Shown here: positions 1-7,018 of the stretch, in pieces
Layout of the letters: each line of letters opens with the position of its first letter
How positions within the stretch are numbered: the first letter of the stretch is position 1
Assembly (NCBI GenBank): GCA_038247555.1
Contig: JBBRUT010000165.1
Span: 1-7,149, forward strand
Origin: JAHBXL01 sp038247555
GTDB taxonomy: Bacteria > Planctomycetota > Phycisphaerae > Phycisphaerales > UBA1924
Direction of reading: 5' to 3'
Length of the DNA stretch: 7,149 bases
Notes under the pieces: model-generated
What the model was told of the DNA's origin: nothing
The model's input: the letters and a program-made list of their open reading frames with translations, nothing else
The model's database searches: none
Translations under genes and position numbers: made by a program

Positions 1-171
1 ACCGGCGAGAAAATCGAAGCGATCGATGAACCCGAATCGGAAGTCACGCCGTCACAGGCAATCACGCCGCACGCCGAAGCGGTTGTTCAGGTGTCCCTAG
101 AGAGTGTAATCCGCTTCTTGGAGGAATTTGAGAGACGGTCCAAGGTGAGCTTTGGACTCTCACTTCGGTAG
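1..171 (+). CDS. C-terminal end of an unrecognised protein (partial)
   Basis: Frame 1 is open from the first base to a TAG at 169-171, giving the last 56 residues of a gene that begins before the window. The other two forward frames and all three reverse frames meet stops within this stretch, which supports frame 1 as coding. The first part is acidic and low in complexity (several Glu/Asp, Pro, Ser). It is followed by a predicted amphipathic helix around SLESVIRFLEEFERRS, and the protein ends in SFGLSLR. No family is recognised. It is separated from the transporter gene by about 380 nt and is probably a separate transcription unit. The base composition is less GC-rich than in the genes to the right. 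A chance open frame of 56 codons cannot be excluded. Confidence 0.5.
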   Translation, partial: TGEKIEAIDEPESEVTPSQAITPHAEAVVQVSLESVIRFLEEFERRSKVSFGLSLR

Positions 172-425
172 CGTCACGATTCGCTAGCTGCTTGTCGCTG
201 ACGTGATGCTTCAGGGCGAAAGACGTGGCCTGCTTCGCCGTCCAAATGCACCTGCGTCTTTGTACTCACCGGTCGCTCGCGATGCAGACTGTTGAGCAAA
301 GGAATCGACCGTGAAGCTGGGTTGCTCTCTATCCGCCCTCCGGACGGGGTGAAGAGGCGAGGCCGACGACGATTGGGCGGATGAGTGGCGAGGCGAGACG
401 TTTCGCTCGTGGCGAGCTCCCTAGC

Positions 426-443
426 CCCCCGCGACCGCGGGGG
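426..443. repeat. Perfect GC-only inverted repeat (hairpin)
   Basis: CCCCCGCG at 426-433 is the exact reverse complement of CGCGGGGG at 436-443. Only AC lies between them, so the innermost pair must open to form the loop. Only two T residues follow on the + strand, so this is not a canonical Rho-independent terminator. It could be a REP-like extragenic palindrome, a transcription pause or attenuation structure for the downstream operon, or a protein-binding site. The inverted repeat is read directly; its role is unknown. Confidence 0.4.
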
Positions 444-511
444 TTCCGCCGGAGAGCTGGCACTCGGAGCCTGAACTTGTGCCGCGGCGGGTTTTCCGGC
501 ACACTGTGCGC

Positions 512-534
512 CCCCGGCGGCTGATACGCCGGGG
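512..534. promoter_or_regulatory. GC-rich hairpin just upstream of the OPT ribosome-binding site
   Basis: CCCCGGCG at 512-519 is perfectly complementary to CGCCGGGG at 527-534, with a 7-nt loop (GCTGATA). The stem ends 5 nt before the GGAG at 540-543 and 17 nt before the ATG at 552. If it lies in the transcript leader it could influence ribosome access or mRNA stability. No T-tract follows, so termination is unlikely. The complementarity is observed; the regulatory role is inferred. Confidence 0.35.
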
Positions 535-539
535 CATTC

Positions 540-543
540 GGAG
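540..543 (+). promoter_or_regulatory. Ribosome-binding site of the OPT gene
   Basis: GGAG is followed by 8 nt and then ATG at 552. This decides the start: it places the Pro-rich tail inside the protein rather than starting translation at a later codon closer to the first membrane helix. Confidence 0.55.
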
Positions 544-551
544 CTCGCGCC

Positions 552-2927
552 ATGGCCACCACCCCGCCTCCCCCCCCCGCTTCCACACCGCCGCCTCCCC
601 CGATCTCGCATTCTGCGCCGCCACCAGCTGGCCGCCCCCGTCGCGTAACCGCTTCGGGCGCGTACCGCGAGGTGACTGTCAGCTCGATCATCTTCGGGAT
701 TGTGGTCGGGGCGATCATGAACGCCGCGATCACATATGCGGGGTTGAAGATCGGGTTCACGATCGTGGGGAGCGCGATCGCGGCGGTGCTGGGGTTCGGG
801 GTGCTGCGGGGGCTGCTGCGGCGGGGGTCGATCCTTGAGACGAACATCGGGCAGACGATCGCCAGCGCGGTGAACACGACCAACGCGGGGGTGATCTTCA
901 CGGTGCCGGTGCTGCTGCTGCTTGCACAGAATGGCACCCTGCCCGGCTTTGAGCTGCGCTTCGACAGCCTGGACTTCTGGATGATCACGCTCGCGTGCAT
1001 CGCGGGAGCACTGCTGGGGTGCGTGTTCATCGTGCCGCTGCGGAAGCAGATGCTCGATATTGATCGGCTGCGGTTCCCAAGCGCGGTGGCGGTCGCGGCG
1101 ATTCTGAAGTCGCCGGGCGCGGGCGCGGCCAAGTCGATCGTGCTGGCGGTGGGGATCGTGGTATCGATGCTGATCTATCTGCCGGTGGGGTTGCCGGCGA
1201 TCAAGAACCCGGCGCGGCTGGATCAACTGGATTCGCTGGTGGAGCGCGAGCGGATCACTCCGGCGGAGGCGGCGCTGACGCGGGAGGTGGCGGGGTGGAT
1301 CGAGGCGGAGAATGCGCCGGACGCGGTCATCGAACGCGGAAGATCAACGCTGGCGGCGCGGGAGGCACACGTTGAGCTGGCGGCGAGCCCCGACGACGAT
1401 TCGGTGCAACAGCGCGTCGAAGCGATGGATGCCGCGCTCAAGGCAATGACCGATGATCCCGCGTCGAGGAGATACAACGCGGCGCTCTGCATCGCCGCCT
1501 ATGAAGCGAGCGCGGGGAAGGGCTCATGGGAGCGCCTCCGCGCGCCGGACACCGGTTGGGCGATGGCGCCGATGCGGGGATATAAGGACCTTGGGCTGCG
1601 GTTGGGGTCGAAGAAGGCTGCCGATGGCAAGGAGTCGATCGCGACCGATCGTGATGGGAACAACCGACCGGACCTGGTGGTCGTGGATGACACTATCGAT
1701 GCGGGGCGTGTGCTGGGCCTGCCCGATCAGATGGCCTTCGTCTTTGCCATCGCGCCCTTTGCCCTTGGTGCCGGATACCTCACGGGCCGCGCCGGGTTGC
1801 TGGTGCTGGCGGGCGGCATCCTCGCCTACTTCCTGCTCAACCCCCTGGCATTCAGCCTGGGCTATGTGCCATCAACGACACGCGCAGATGAAGTCGCCGG
1901 ATATGCCCTCGGCGCGTTCAATCGGCCCCTGGGGATCGGCCTGCTCCTGGGCGGGGCGATGATGGGGGTAATCGCATCGCTGCCGGCGATCCGCGAAGCA
2001 ATCAAGAGCATCGGAGCCGCAGGCAAAGTCGCTCCCAACAGCCGCTCCACGGCAGTCTCCAATCGCACGCCCGATGAAATGAGCCTGCGCTCGCTGCTGA
2101 TCATCGGCGGACTTGCGATGGTGCTGCTGCTGGTCGCCACGGAGTTCTCGGGCCAGGGCGGCGCTGGCACCATGACCGGCTGGCTCGGCGGCCTCCCCGT
2201 GTGGCTTGCACGCGCGTTGATCGTGCTCATCGCCGCGGCGTGGATCTGGTTCGCGGGCATCATCATCGCGCAGTGCACGGGCATGACCGACTGGTCCCCG
2301 ATCTCGGGCATGGCCCTGCTCACGGTTGTACTCGTGATGCTGCTGGCGGGCAAAGAAGATGTCATCTCCGCCGTGCTGCTGGGCGCTGCGCTGTGCGTGG
2401 CAATCTCCTGTGCATCGGACATGATGGCCGACCTGAAGACGGGGTACATCGTGGGCGGAGTGCCCAGGCGACAGCAGATCCTCGAAATTGCCACCGCCGC
2501 GATCGGCCCGGTCATCACCATGTCCACGATCGTGCTGATCGCCGGCGTCAACATGCGGCAGTTCGGTGTGCCCATCGGCCCGGGGACGCCGACGGTTGCG
2601 CCGCAGGCCCAGGCTCTGCAGGCAGTCATCACCGGCGTGCAGGGTGGGGAGATGCCCTACACGCTGTACGGGCTGGGCGCCGCGCTCGGCGCATTGCTGG
2701 GGCTCGGGGCGTTCGCCGGGCTGGGCGTGCTCGTGGGCCTGTCCATGTACCTGCCGTTCTACTACATCCTGACGTACGGCATCGGCTGCGTCGCCAACAT
2801 GGTGGTCGGGAAGATCAAGGGGCGGGCGTGGGCGGAGGAATGGGGCGTACCGTTCTGCGCGGGCCTCATCGTGGGCGAGGCGATCCTCGCGCTGGTCATC
2901 AACGCCATCGTTCTGCTGAGGGGATAA
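552..2927 (+). CDS. OPT-superfamily (oligopeptide/metal-chelate) transporter with large hydrophilic insert
   Basis: Inner-membrane secondary transporter of the OPT superfamily. Members carry oligopeptides or metal-siderophore/chelate complexes; the substrate of bacterial members like this one is mostly unknown. Family-like blocks are visible: an N-terminal block around TYAGLKIGFT (residues 61-70), NIGQTIASAVNTTNAGVIFT (98-117), LRFPSAVAVAAIL (173-185), and CASDMMADLKTGYIVGG (620-636) followed by PRRQQ. Hydrophobic segments lie roughly at 42-62, 68-88, 104-125, 141-162, 193-213, 394-440 (about two), 455-480, 512-530, 550-574, 583-599, 604-620, 645-665, 703-740 and 767-788. Two features are odd. 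Residues 1-28 are proline-rich, with runs of five, five and three prolines. Residues about 218-393 form a soluble insert, so the protein (791 aa) is longer than typical bacterial OPT proteins (roughly 550-700 aa). The ATG has a good GGAG site. The gene is followed after 3 nt by a small membrane-protein gene. The family call is firm; the substrate is not predicted. Confidence 0.93.
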   Translation: MATTPPPPPASTPPPPPISHSAPPPAGRPRRVTASGAYREVTVSSIIFGIVVGAIMNAAITYAGLKIGFTIVGSAIAAVLGFGVLRGLLRRGSILETNIGQTIASAVNTTNAGVIFTVPVLLLLAQNGTLPGFELRFDSLDFWMITLACIAGALLGCVFIVPLRKQMLDIDRLRFPSAVAVAAILKSPGAGAAKSIVLAVGIVVSMLIYLPVGLPAIKNPARLDQLDSLVERERITPAEAALTREVAGWIEAENAPDAVIERGRSTLAAREAHVELAASPDDDSVQQRVEAMDAALKAMTDDPASRRYNAALCIAAYEASAGKGSWERLRAPDTGWAMAPMRGYKDLGLRLGSKKAADGKESIATDRDGNNRPDLVVVDDTIDAGRVLGLPDQMAFVFAIAPFALGAGYLTGRAGLLVLAGGILAYFLLNPLAFSLGYVPSTTRADEVAGYALGAFNRPLGIGLLLGGAMMGVIASLPAIREAIKSIGAAGKVAPNSRSTAVSNRTPDEMSLRSLLIIGGLAMVLLLVATEFSGQGGAGTMTGWLGGLPVWLARALIVLIAAAWIWFAGIIIAQCTGMTDWSPISGMALLTVVLVMLLAGKEDVISAVLLGAALCVAISCASDMMADLKTGYIVGGVPRRQQILEIATAAIGPVITMSTIVLIAGVNMRQFGVPIGPGTPTVAPQAQALQAVITGVQGGEMPYTLYGLGAALGALLGLGAFAGLGVLVGLSMYLPFYYILTYGIGCVANMVVGKIKGRAWAEEWGVPFCAGLIVGEAILALVINAIVLLRG
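1203..1730 (+). other. Hydrophilic insert domain of the OPT protein with calcium-loop-like motif
   Basis: Residues about 218-393 lack membrane segments. The first part (about 221-300) is charged and helix-forming, with many Glu, Asp, Arg and Ala. Residues 310-350 contain several aromatic residues (Tyr, Trp). At nt 1647-1673 the residues are D366, D368, N370 and D374 followed by LVVVDD, which fits the D-x-[DN]-x-[DN]-x-x-x-D spacing of calcium loops in FG-GAP/VCBS and thrombospondin-type repeats, except that the usual Gly at position 6 is Asn. Counting membrane segments from a cytoplasmic N-terminus, with Arg/Lys-rich loops at 85-91 and 164-174 on the inside, the insert follows the fifth helix and should face outside. 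Domain limits are approximate, and calcium binding is inference. Confidence 0.5.
2918..2923 (+). promoter_or_regulatory. Ribosome-binding site inside the end of the OPT gene
   Basis: GAGGGG overlaps the last codons of the transporter gene and lies 7 nt before the ATG at 2931. Ribosomes finishing the transporter cover this site, which suggests translational coupling of the two genes. Confidence 0.6.
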
Positions 2928-2930
2928 GCC

Positions 2931-3665
2931 ATGAAACTCGCCGCGTTCCTGCTGATCACCATCTCTCTTTGCGTCGGCGTCATCGGCGCGATCACCGCCT
3001 ATCTGCCGCCGCTGTCGCTCCCCAACGAGCAACTGGTGGGCCTCACCCTCAACGCCGCGGCCGGAAAGGCCACCATCGACCCGCGCGACAAGGCCCCCAT
3101 CGCTCCGGCGCGGACGGAACTGACGCCGGAGATCCTGACCTCGCTTCGCGATCAAGGCGTGGAGCGGGTCCGGGTGAAGGAGTTCGCGCTGGGCCGCTGG
3201 CCGGAGTGGTGGGTGTTTGTGCTGGGGTGTGTGGGCCTCGGAGTCGGTGCCTTCCTGATGCGAACGGCCAACCGATCGATCGCCGCGACGCGCTCGGCGA
3301 GCGCCGACGCCGTTGGAGCATCGCGGCTCTCGCCCGAGCAAACGCTCGACGCACTGCATTCGGAAGTCGACTCCCTGCGAAGCCGGCTGACGACGATGGC
3401 AGCAGAATCCGATCGCCTGTCAACAATCCTCGCCGAGATCAGTCGGATGCAGCAGACGCACATCGCCTCGTTCCTCGCGGCTCGATCCGAGATCACCGCG
3501 CGCCTCGGGCTGGGCGGATACGCCAGACTGATGGACGCGTTCGCCAGCGCGGAACGGGCGATCAACCGGGCATGGTCCGCCGCGGCCGATGAGGTCGAGG
3601 CCGAATCACTCGCATCGCTCGACCTCGCGTCGGAGCTTCTGGTCGAAGCACGCCATCGCATCTGA
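2931..3665 (+). CDS. Two-helix membrane protein with helical/coiled-coil tail, putative OPT partner
   Basis: Unrecognised 244-residue protein. A first hydrophobic segment spans about residues 4-25, starting right after MK, and can be an uncleaved anchor; no clear signal-peptidase site is seen. An outer loop of about 65 residues follows, then a second membrane segment at about 93-111 bounded by WPEWW and by RTANRS. The positive residues after the second segment place the C-terminus in the cytoplasm. Residues about 133-175 have heptad-like hydrophobic spacing (LDALHSEVDSLRSRL) and probably form a coiled coil. The rest is helical, Ala/Glu-rich, and ends in EARHRI. The loop contains LTPEILTSLRDQGVERVRV, loosely like the small barrel motif in which a helix is followed by a short strand (also seen in RpoC). 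The gene starts 3 nt after the transporter stop with its ribosome site inside that gene, so an accessory or regulatory subunit of the transporter is the best guess. Confidence 0.85.
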   Translation: MKLAAFLLITISLCVGVIGAITAYLPPLSLPNEQLVGLTLNAAAGKATIDPRDKAPIAPARTELTPEILTSLRDQGVERVRVKEFALGRWPEWWVFVLGCVGLGVGAFLMRTANRSIAATRSASADAVGASRLSPEQTLDALHSEVDSLRSRLTTMAAESDRLSTILAEISRMQQTHIASFLAARSEITARLGLGGYARLMDAFASAERAINRAWSAAADEVEAESLASLDLASELLVEARHRI

Positions 3666-3775
3666 CCGCGCCAATCTTCACATCAAGCGCGAGCCTCATT
3701 GCATCCAGCTGCCAAGGTGGCGCGCCCGCTGCGCACCCATCGCCACTCCGCATTCCTCTCTTGGTGAAACGGCGA
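3666..3775. other. Short spacer between convergent genes
   Basis: These 110 nt separate the stop of the small membrane-protein gene from the stop of the DUF4132 gene, so both transcription units should end here. An imperfect hairpin is possible at 3717-3736: GTG-G-CGC pairs with GCGCAC with one bulged G and a 7-nt loop. ATCGCC at 3739-3744 also matches GGCGAT at 3771-3776 across a 26-nt gap. Neither is followed by a T-tract on either strand, so termination may be Rho-dependent. No small gene is supported. Confidence 0.4.
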
Positions 3776-6700
3776 TCACGCCCGCTTGCCGATCTGGCTG
3801 GTGATGGTGGAATCGGTGATCTTGTCATCCGCGGCGAGCAGGAAGGCTTTGCTGAGGATGATGGATAGCGTGCGGTCGCCCTCGAAGGGGAGAAAGACGC
3901 CGGTGGCGCTGGCGCTACTCGCATCGCGCGAGGAAGGGACGATACAGAGGTACTGGTCGTTGGGCTCCATGAGAATGTTGCCCGAGCCGAGGTGGATCTT
4001 GTAGGTACGGACCGAGCCCTTGACGATGAGGAACTTGTCGGTGAGGGAACACTGTGCGGCGATCTTGAGGCGCGGCAGGAGGCACTGGAGCAGGTCCTTG
4101 CGGCCGATGCCGGTTTCTGAGATATCGCCGAAGCTGCGGCCCCACCAGTATTCGCGGTGCGTGCCCTGCGGGCCGCCATCCTGCCATTCGGGGTTGTTGG
4201 TGATGCTGCAGACGCCGACGAAGAGATCGACATCGCGGAGGATTTCACTCAGGACGAGGGGCGGGATCTCGTCGAGGGCGATGCCCTGACCGAGTGTCTC
4301 CTGTCGCCAGCCTGCGCCGTAGCCGTCGCCCCCTGCGTGCGCGGTGGCCTGGTCTGCATCGAGCGGGTAGAAACGGACTTGATCGGTGGCGAGGTGGTGG
4401 TAAGAGCCTGACTCGGTGGTATCGACGCCGTAGTCGTCGCCTATGCCTTCGATCCAGAACTCGGCGCGGAGGCCCCAGGGGCGGAGTGCGCGCGAGGCGG
4501 GCGGGTATTCGGCATCGACCATCAGCCGCAGCTTGTTCTTCCAGTTGCGGATGCCGCAGAGCGCGTTGAACTGGTGCTGCTTGATGATGTGCGCGGCGAA
4601 GCGGTTGGAGTAGGTATTGGTGTTGCGCTCGGCATCGGTGAGGAGATAGACCTCGCGGTGGGCCTGCTTGAAGGGCTGGCGGATCTGCCGGTCTTCGAAG
4701 AAGCGGCGCCATGCGAGCACTTCATCGCGGCCGCCGGGGGATTCGATCGGGTGCCAGAGGCGGACGGAGCAATCGGCGGGCGGATCGAAGGGTGCGCCGG
4801 TGTGATCGACAAGGGAAGCGGGCGTATTGTCATGCGCGTCGAGCCATGCCGCGGACTTCCAGCCTTTGGGGTCTTTCTCTTCGCCGAAGTTCCATATGAG
4901 GCGGCGCGCCAGCACGCCAATGAGCGGGTGTTCGAGGTAGCGCTCGCGCCAGGTGGTCAGCGGCCAGAGCTTGTTGTCGAGGAAGAGGGAGTCGAGGCGG
5001 TCTTTCTGGGCGGGGAGCATCGCGGCGATGTCCTTGGCCGCGGACTTGAGTTCCTTGAGTTCGTCGGCGTGGCCCTCTTTGAGCGCGGCGGGGACGGACT
5101 TGATGCGTTTGCCGTCGGCTTTGGTGAAGCGGAGCTCGGTGTCGGCGATGCCGGAGGCGATGAGCTCGACGGTGAAGTCGCCGAGTTGTTCGGCGCGGCG
5201 GCCAACCTCGGTGAGGCCGTAGCTGGGGACACCGAGCTCGTCGATCTGATCGCGCGGGAGGTTCTCGCGGGCCGCGGCGGCGTTGAGGGCTTTTTCGATG
5301 CCCTTCTGCGCGGTGCCGAACTTGACCTTGACGCGGAGCATGGCGAGCTGGCCGAGGGAGTCCATGCCGGGGATCTGTCCGAGGGCGAAGACGGCGGCGT
5401 TGCCGACCTTGACGGCGCGCGGGCCGACGCCGGGGACCTTGCGGTACGCGGAGATGGCGAGCCTGCCGAGGGCGCGGGAGAGGCTGCCGTCCTTGTCGGG
5501 GAGGATGGTCGCGAACCAGCAGAGGCCTTTGAGCGCATCGAGGTTGTCGTCGGTCATGAGCAGCTCGTGGCGCCGCCAGTGGGGGAGGCCTTCGAGGCTA
5601 GGGCGCGGTTTGTCGGCGAGGGGGAACCACTCGATGAGCGCGTTGCGGAGTTTGTCGGCACCGGCTGCCGCGGCGTGCTCGCGGGCGAGTTTGAGCCACT
5701 TGGCGGAGGGTGCTGAGCCGGATCCGGACCTGGCGTGGTTGATGAGGGCGGACCACTTCTGCGCTGCATCGTGATCGAGGGCGCGGAGCATGGTGATGGC
5801 GCGGTCGGCCCAGACATCTCCGTTCTCGATGGGGAAGGGTCGGGGCTCGGACAAGAGGGCCTCCAGAGAAGGAATGATCTTGCCAAGTTCCTGCAGATTC
5901 GTCTGGATCCGACGGAGGTTGTGGTGAAGTGCATTGTCAAGCGGCCGCGGCAAGGCGCGATGGATCATGCGGCAATAGCCGTCGATAAGTGAGAGAAGAC
6001 TGAAAAGCGGTGACAGGGACACTTCTGCGAGCTGCCCGATTGTCGCATGAAGGTCTTCGCGCGGGAGGCGAGGGTCCTTCGCAAGCAGAGTCAGCGCGAG
6101 TGCTCGTATCTCCGAGAAGAACTGGTTGACGTGGTGCTTGTTCCAACTGGCCGCGCTTGGCCATTGTGGATTGTGACTGCCCCACCACGCGAGGCGCTCC
6201 GTCGCTTCGCACAGCACGATGGCCTGGACCGTGGTGGGCGCCGCCAGAATGACTTTGGAGTAGTCGCGGGGAGGCTGCGTCTTCGCGACCGGGCCCTCGG
6301 GGCGTACCCCGTCAAGGTAGGCTCCGAAGAACTCGTCGAACAACCGCTTGCCTTCGGAGCGAGTGTCGGGTGATGGAGTTTCTGAAGCCGTGCACGCTGC
6401 CGACGGTCGACTCGCGATGAGTCGAACCGTCTTTCGATATGTAGCAGTAATTTCAGCCCGGCCTCCAGCAAGAGATGTGGTGAGCATCTTCTGCAGGATC
6501 GGATAGGCGGAGTCGGGAAGCGGTTGACGAGCTGCGGCGAAGGACAACGCGTTGATGACTGCGCGAGCAGGAATCTCACTGCCCCCGGTTCCCCAACTGA
6601 GTGGCGCAAGTCCCAGCAGTTCGTCGACTTCATTCTCAGAGAGTCGAGAATCACCCCGGCCGAGTGCATCGACCAGCTCACTCAGGTGACAGCACGCAAG

Positions 6701-7015
6701 TCCCCAGGAGAGCTCTGGTGTGTTGTCCGTGCACCATTCAGATACTGGGCGAACCCACGCCAGGGCACGCATCGCCGCCAGGAAGGAGTCGTGCCGCGGT
6801 TGATGCGAGAGCAGTCGCCGCCCTGCCTCGAAGGCCTTCGGCTTCCTATCCCGCCTTCGACTTTGCCGACCGTCGCGCGCAAACTCCATCGCCAACTCAT
6901 AGAGCGGCACCAGCGGATCGCCATCGAACGCCGGGAATTGCGGGACGGTTGGCGGGTGCTGCGGCAGCTTGGCGCGCTGCTGTTCGAGGTACTCAAGGGT
7001 GTAGACCGCCCCCAC
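3776..7015 (-). CDS. DUF4132 (MolR/YehI-like) protein with C-terminal DUF7737-like region
   Basis: Large soluble 1079-residue protein with no signal peptide or membrane segment. Family-like blocks lie in the C-terminal two thirds: AYRKVPGVGPRAVKVGNAAV (523-542), the DUF4132 core (Pfam PF13569) at roughly 590-790 with HPLIGVLARRLIWNF (696-710), then VRLWHPI (751-757), IRQPFKQAHREVYLLTDAE (778-796) and TYSNRFAAHIIKQHQF (801-816). A DUF7737-like end (about 975-1079) contains TYKIHLGSGNILMEPNDQYL (1004-1023) and LSKAFLLAADD. E. coli MolR/YehI relatives carry an N-terminal WGR domain; none is visible here, and residues 1-385 are poorly recognisable, with a Ser/Thr/Pro-rich linker at about 203-220. 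The biochemical role is unknown; the old link to molybdate regulation is weak. The start is GTG at 7015, the first possible start after an in-frame TGA at 7019-7021. N-terminal codons are much poorer in G/C at the third position than the rest. The gene is probably in an operon with the gene upstream. Confidence 0.9.
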   Translation of the reverse strand: MGAVYTLEYLEQQRAKLPQHPPTVPQFPAFDGDPLVPLYELAMEFARDGRQSRRRDRKPKAFEAGRRLLSHQPRHDSFLAAMRALAWVRPVSEWCTDNTPELSWGLACCHLSELVDALGRGDSRLSENEVDELLGLAPLSWGTGGSEIPARAVINALSFAAARQPLPDSAYPILQKMLTTSLAGGRAEITATYRKTVRLIASRPSAACTASETPSPDTRSEGKRLFDEFFGAYLDGVRPEGPVAKTQPPRDYSKVILAAPTTVQAIVLCEATERLAWWGSHNPQWPSAASWNKHHVNQFFSEIRALALTLLAKDPRLPREDLHATIGQLAEVSLSPLFSLLSLIDGYCRMIHRALPRPLDNALHHNLRRIQTNLQELGKIIPSLEALLSEPRPFPIENGDVWADRAITMLRALDHDAAQKWSALINHARSGSGSAPSAKWLKLAREHAAAAGADKLRNALIEWFPLADKPRPSLEGLPHWRRHELLMTDDNLDALKGLCWFATILPDKDGSLSRALGRLAISAYRKVPGVGPRAVKVGNAAVFALGQIPGMDSLGQLAMLRVKVKFGTAQKGIEKALNAAAARENLPRDQIDELGVPSYGLTEVGRRAEQLGDFTVELIASGIADTELRFTKADGKRIKSVPAALKEGHADELKELKSAAKDIAAMLPAQKDRLDSLFLDNKLWPLTTWRERYLEHPLIGVLARRLIWNFGEEKDPKGWKSAAWLDAHDNTPASLVDHTGAPFDPPADCSVRLWHPIESPGGRDEVLAWRRFFEDRQIRQPFKQAHREVYLLTDAERNTNTYSNRFAAHIIKQHQFNALCGIRNWKNKLRLMVDAEYPPASRALRPWGLRAEFWIEGIGDDYGVDTTESGSYHHLATDQVRFYPLDADQATAHAGGDGYGAGWRQETLGQGIALDEIPPLVLSEILRDVDLFVGVCSITNNPEWQDGGPQGTHREYWWGRSFGDISETGIGRKDLLQCLLPRLKIAAQCSLTDKFLIVKGSVRTYKIHLGSGNILMEPNDQYLCIVPSSRDASSASATGVFLPFEGDRTLSIILSKAFLLAADDKITDSTITSQIGKRA

Positions 7016-7018
7016 TGC

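Larger units (their letters stand above)
172..551. other. Non-coding stretch upstream of the transporter operon
   Basis: No convincing gene lies in these 380 nt. Open frames on the minus strand here extend from the antisense of the transporter gene and have Arg/Pro/His-rich shadow-type translations. Just after the upstream stop, 171-178 (GCGTCACG) can pair with 202-209 (CGTGATGC) with one G-T wobble and a 23-nt loop. No T-run follows, so it is only a weak terminator candidate. An 8-nt direct repeat GTGGCGAG occurs at 385-392 and 409-416. Two stronger hairpins at 426-443 and 512-534 are listed separately. The promoter of the transporter operon should be here, but no -35/-10 pair stands out: TTGTGC at 477-482 with CACACT at 500-505 is a poor match and is not called. 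Confidence 0.5.

Noticed and set aside
171..209. Stem-loop after the left partial gene as a terminator
   Set aside because: The stem includes a G-T pair, the loop is 23 nt and no T-tract follows, so it is mentioned only in the spacer entry.
477..505. Possible promoter TTGTGC - 17 nt - CACACT
   Set aside because: The -10 box matches the consensus at only three of six positions, and such matches are expected by chance.
174..1226. 350-codon open frame on the minus strand covering the left non-coding stretch
   Set aside because: Most of it is antisense to the OPT gene with an Arg/His/Pro/Gln-rich translation. The part at 174-551 has no independent start signal or recognisable protein.
1872..3359. 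495-codon open frame on the minus strand
   Set aside because: It overlaps the OPT gene and the small membrane-protein gene in antisense. The translation is Arg/His/Asp/Gln-rich, typical of GC-rich shadow frames.
2201..3592. 463-codon open frame on the + strand
   Set aside because: It is in a different frame across the conserved end of the OPT gene and the whole start of the next gene. It is Arg/Gly/His-rich with no family features.
3717..3736. Bidirectional terminator between the convergent genes
   Set aside because: The hairpin has a bulge, only six pairs and no T-tract on either strand.
4574..5716. 380-codon open frame on the + strand
   Set aside because: It lies wholly antisense to the conserved DUF4132 core. 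Its Gly/Glu/Ala/Val/Asp-rich translation is what the complement of C-ending codons produces, and it shows no recognisable motif.
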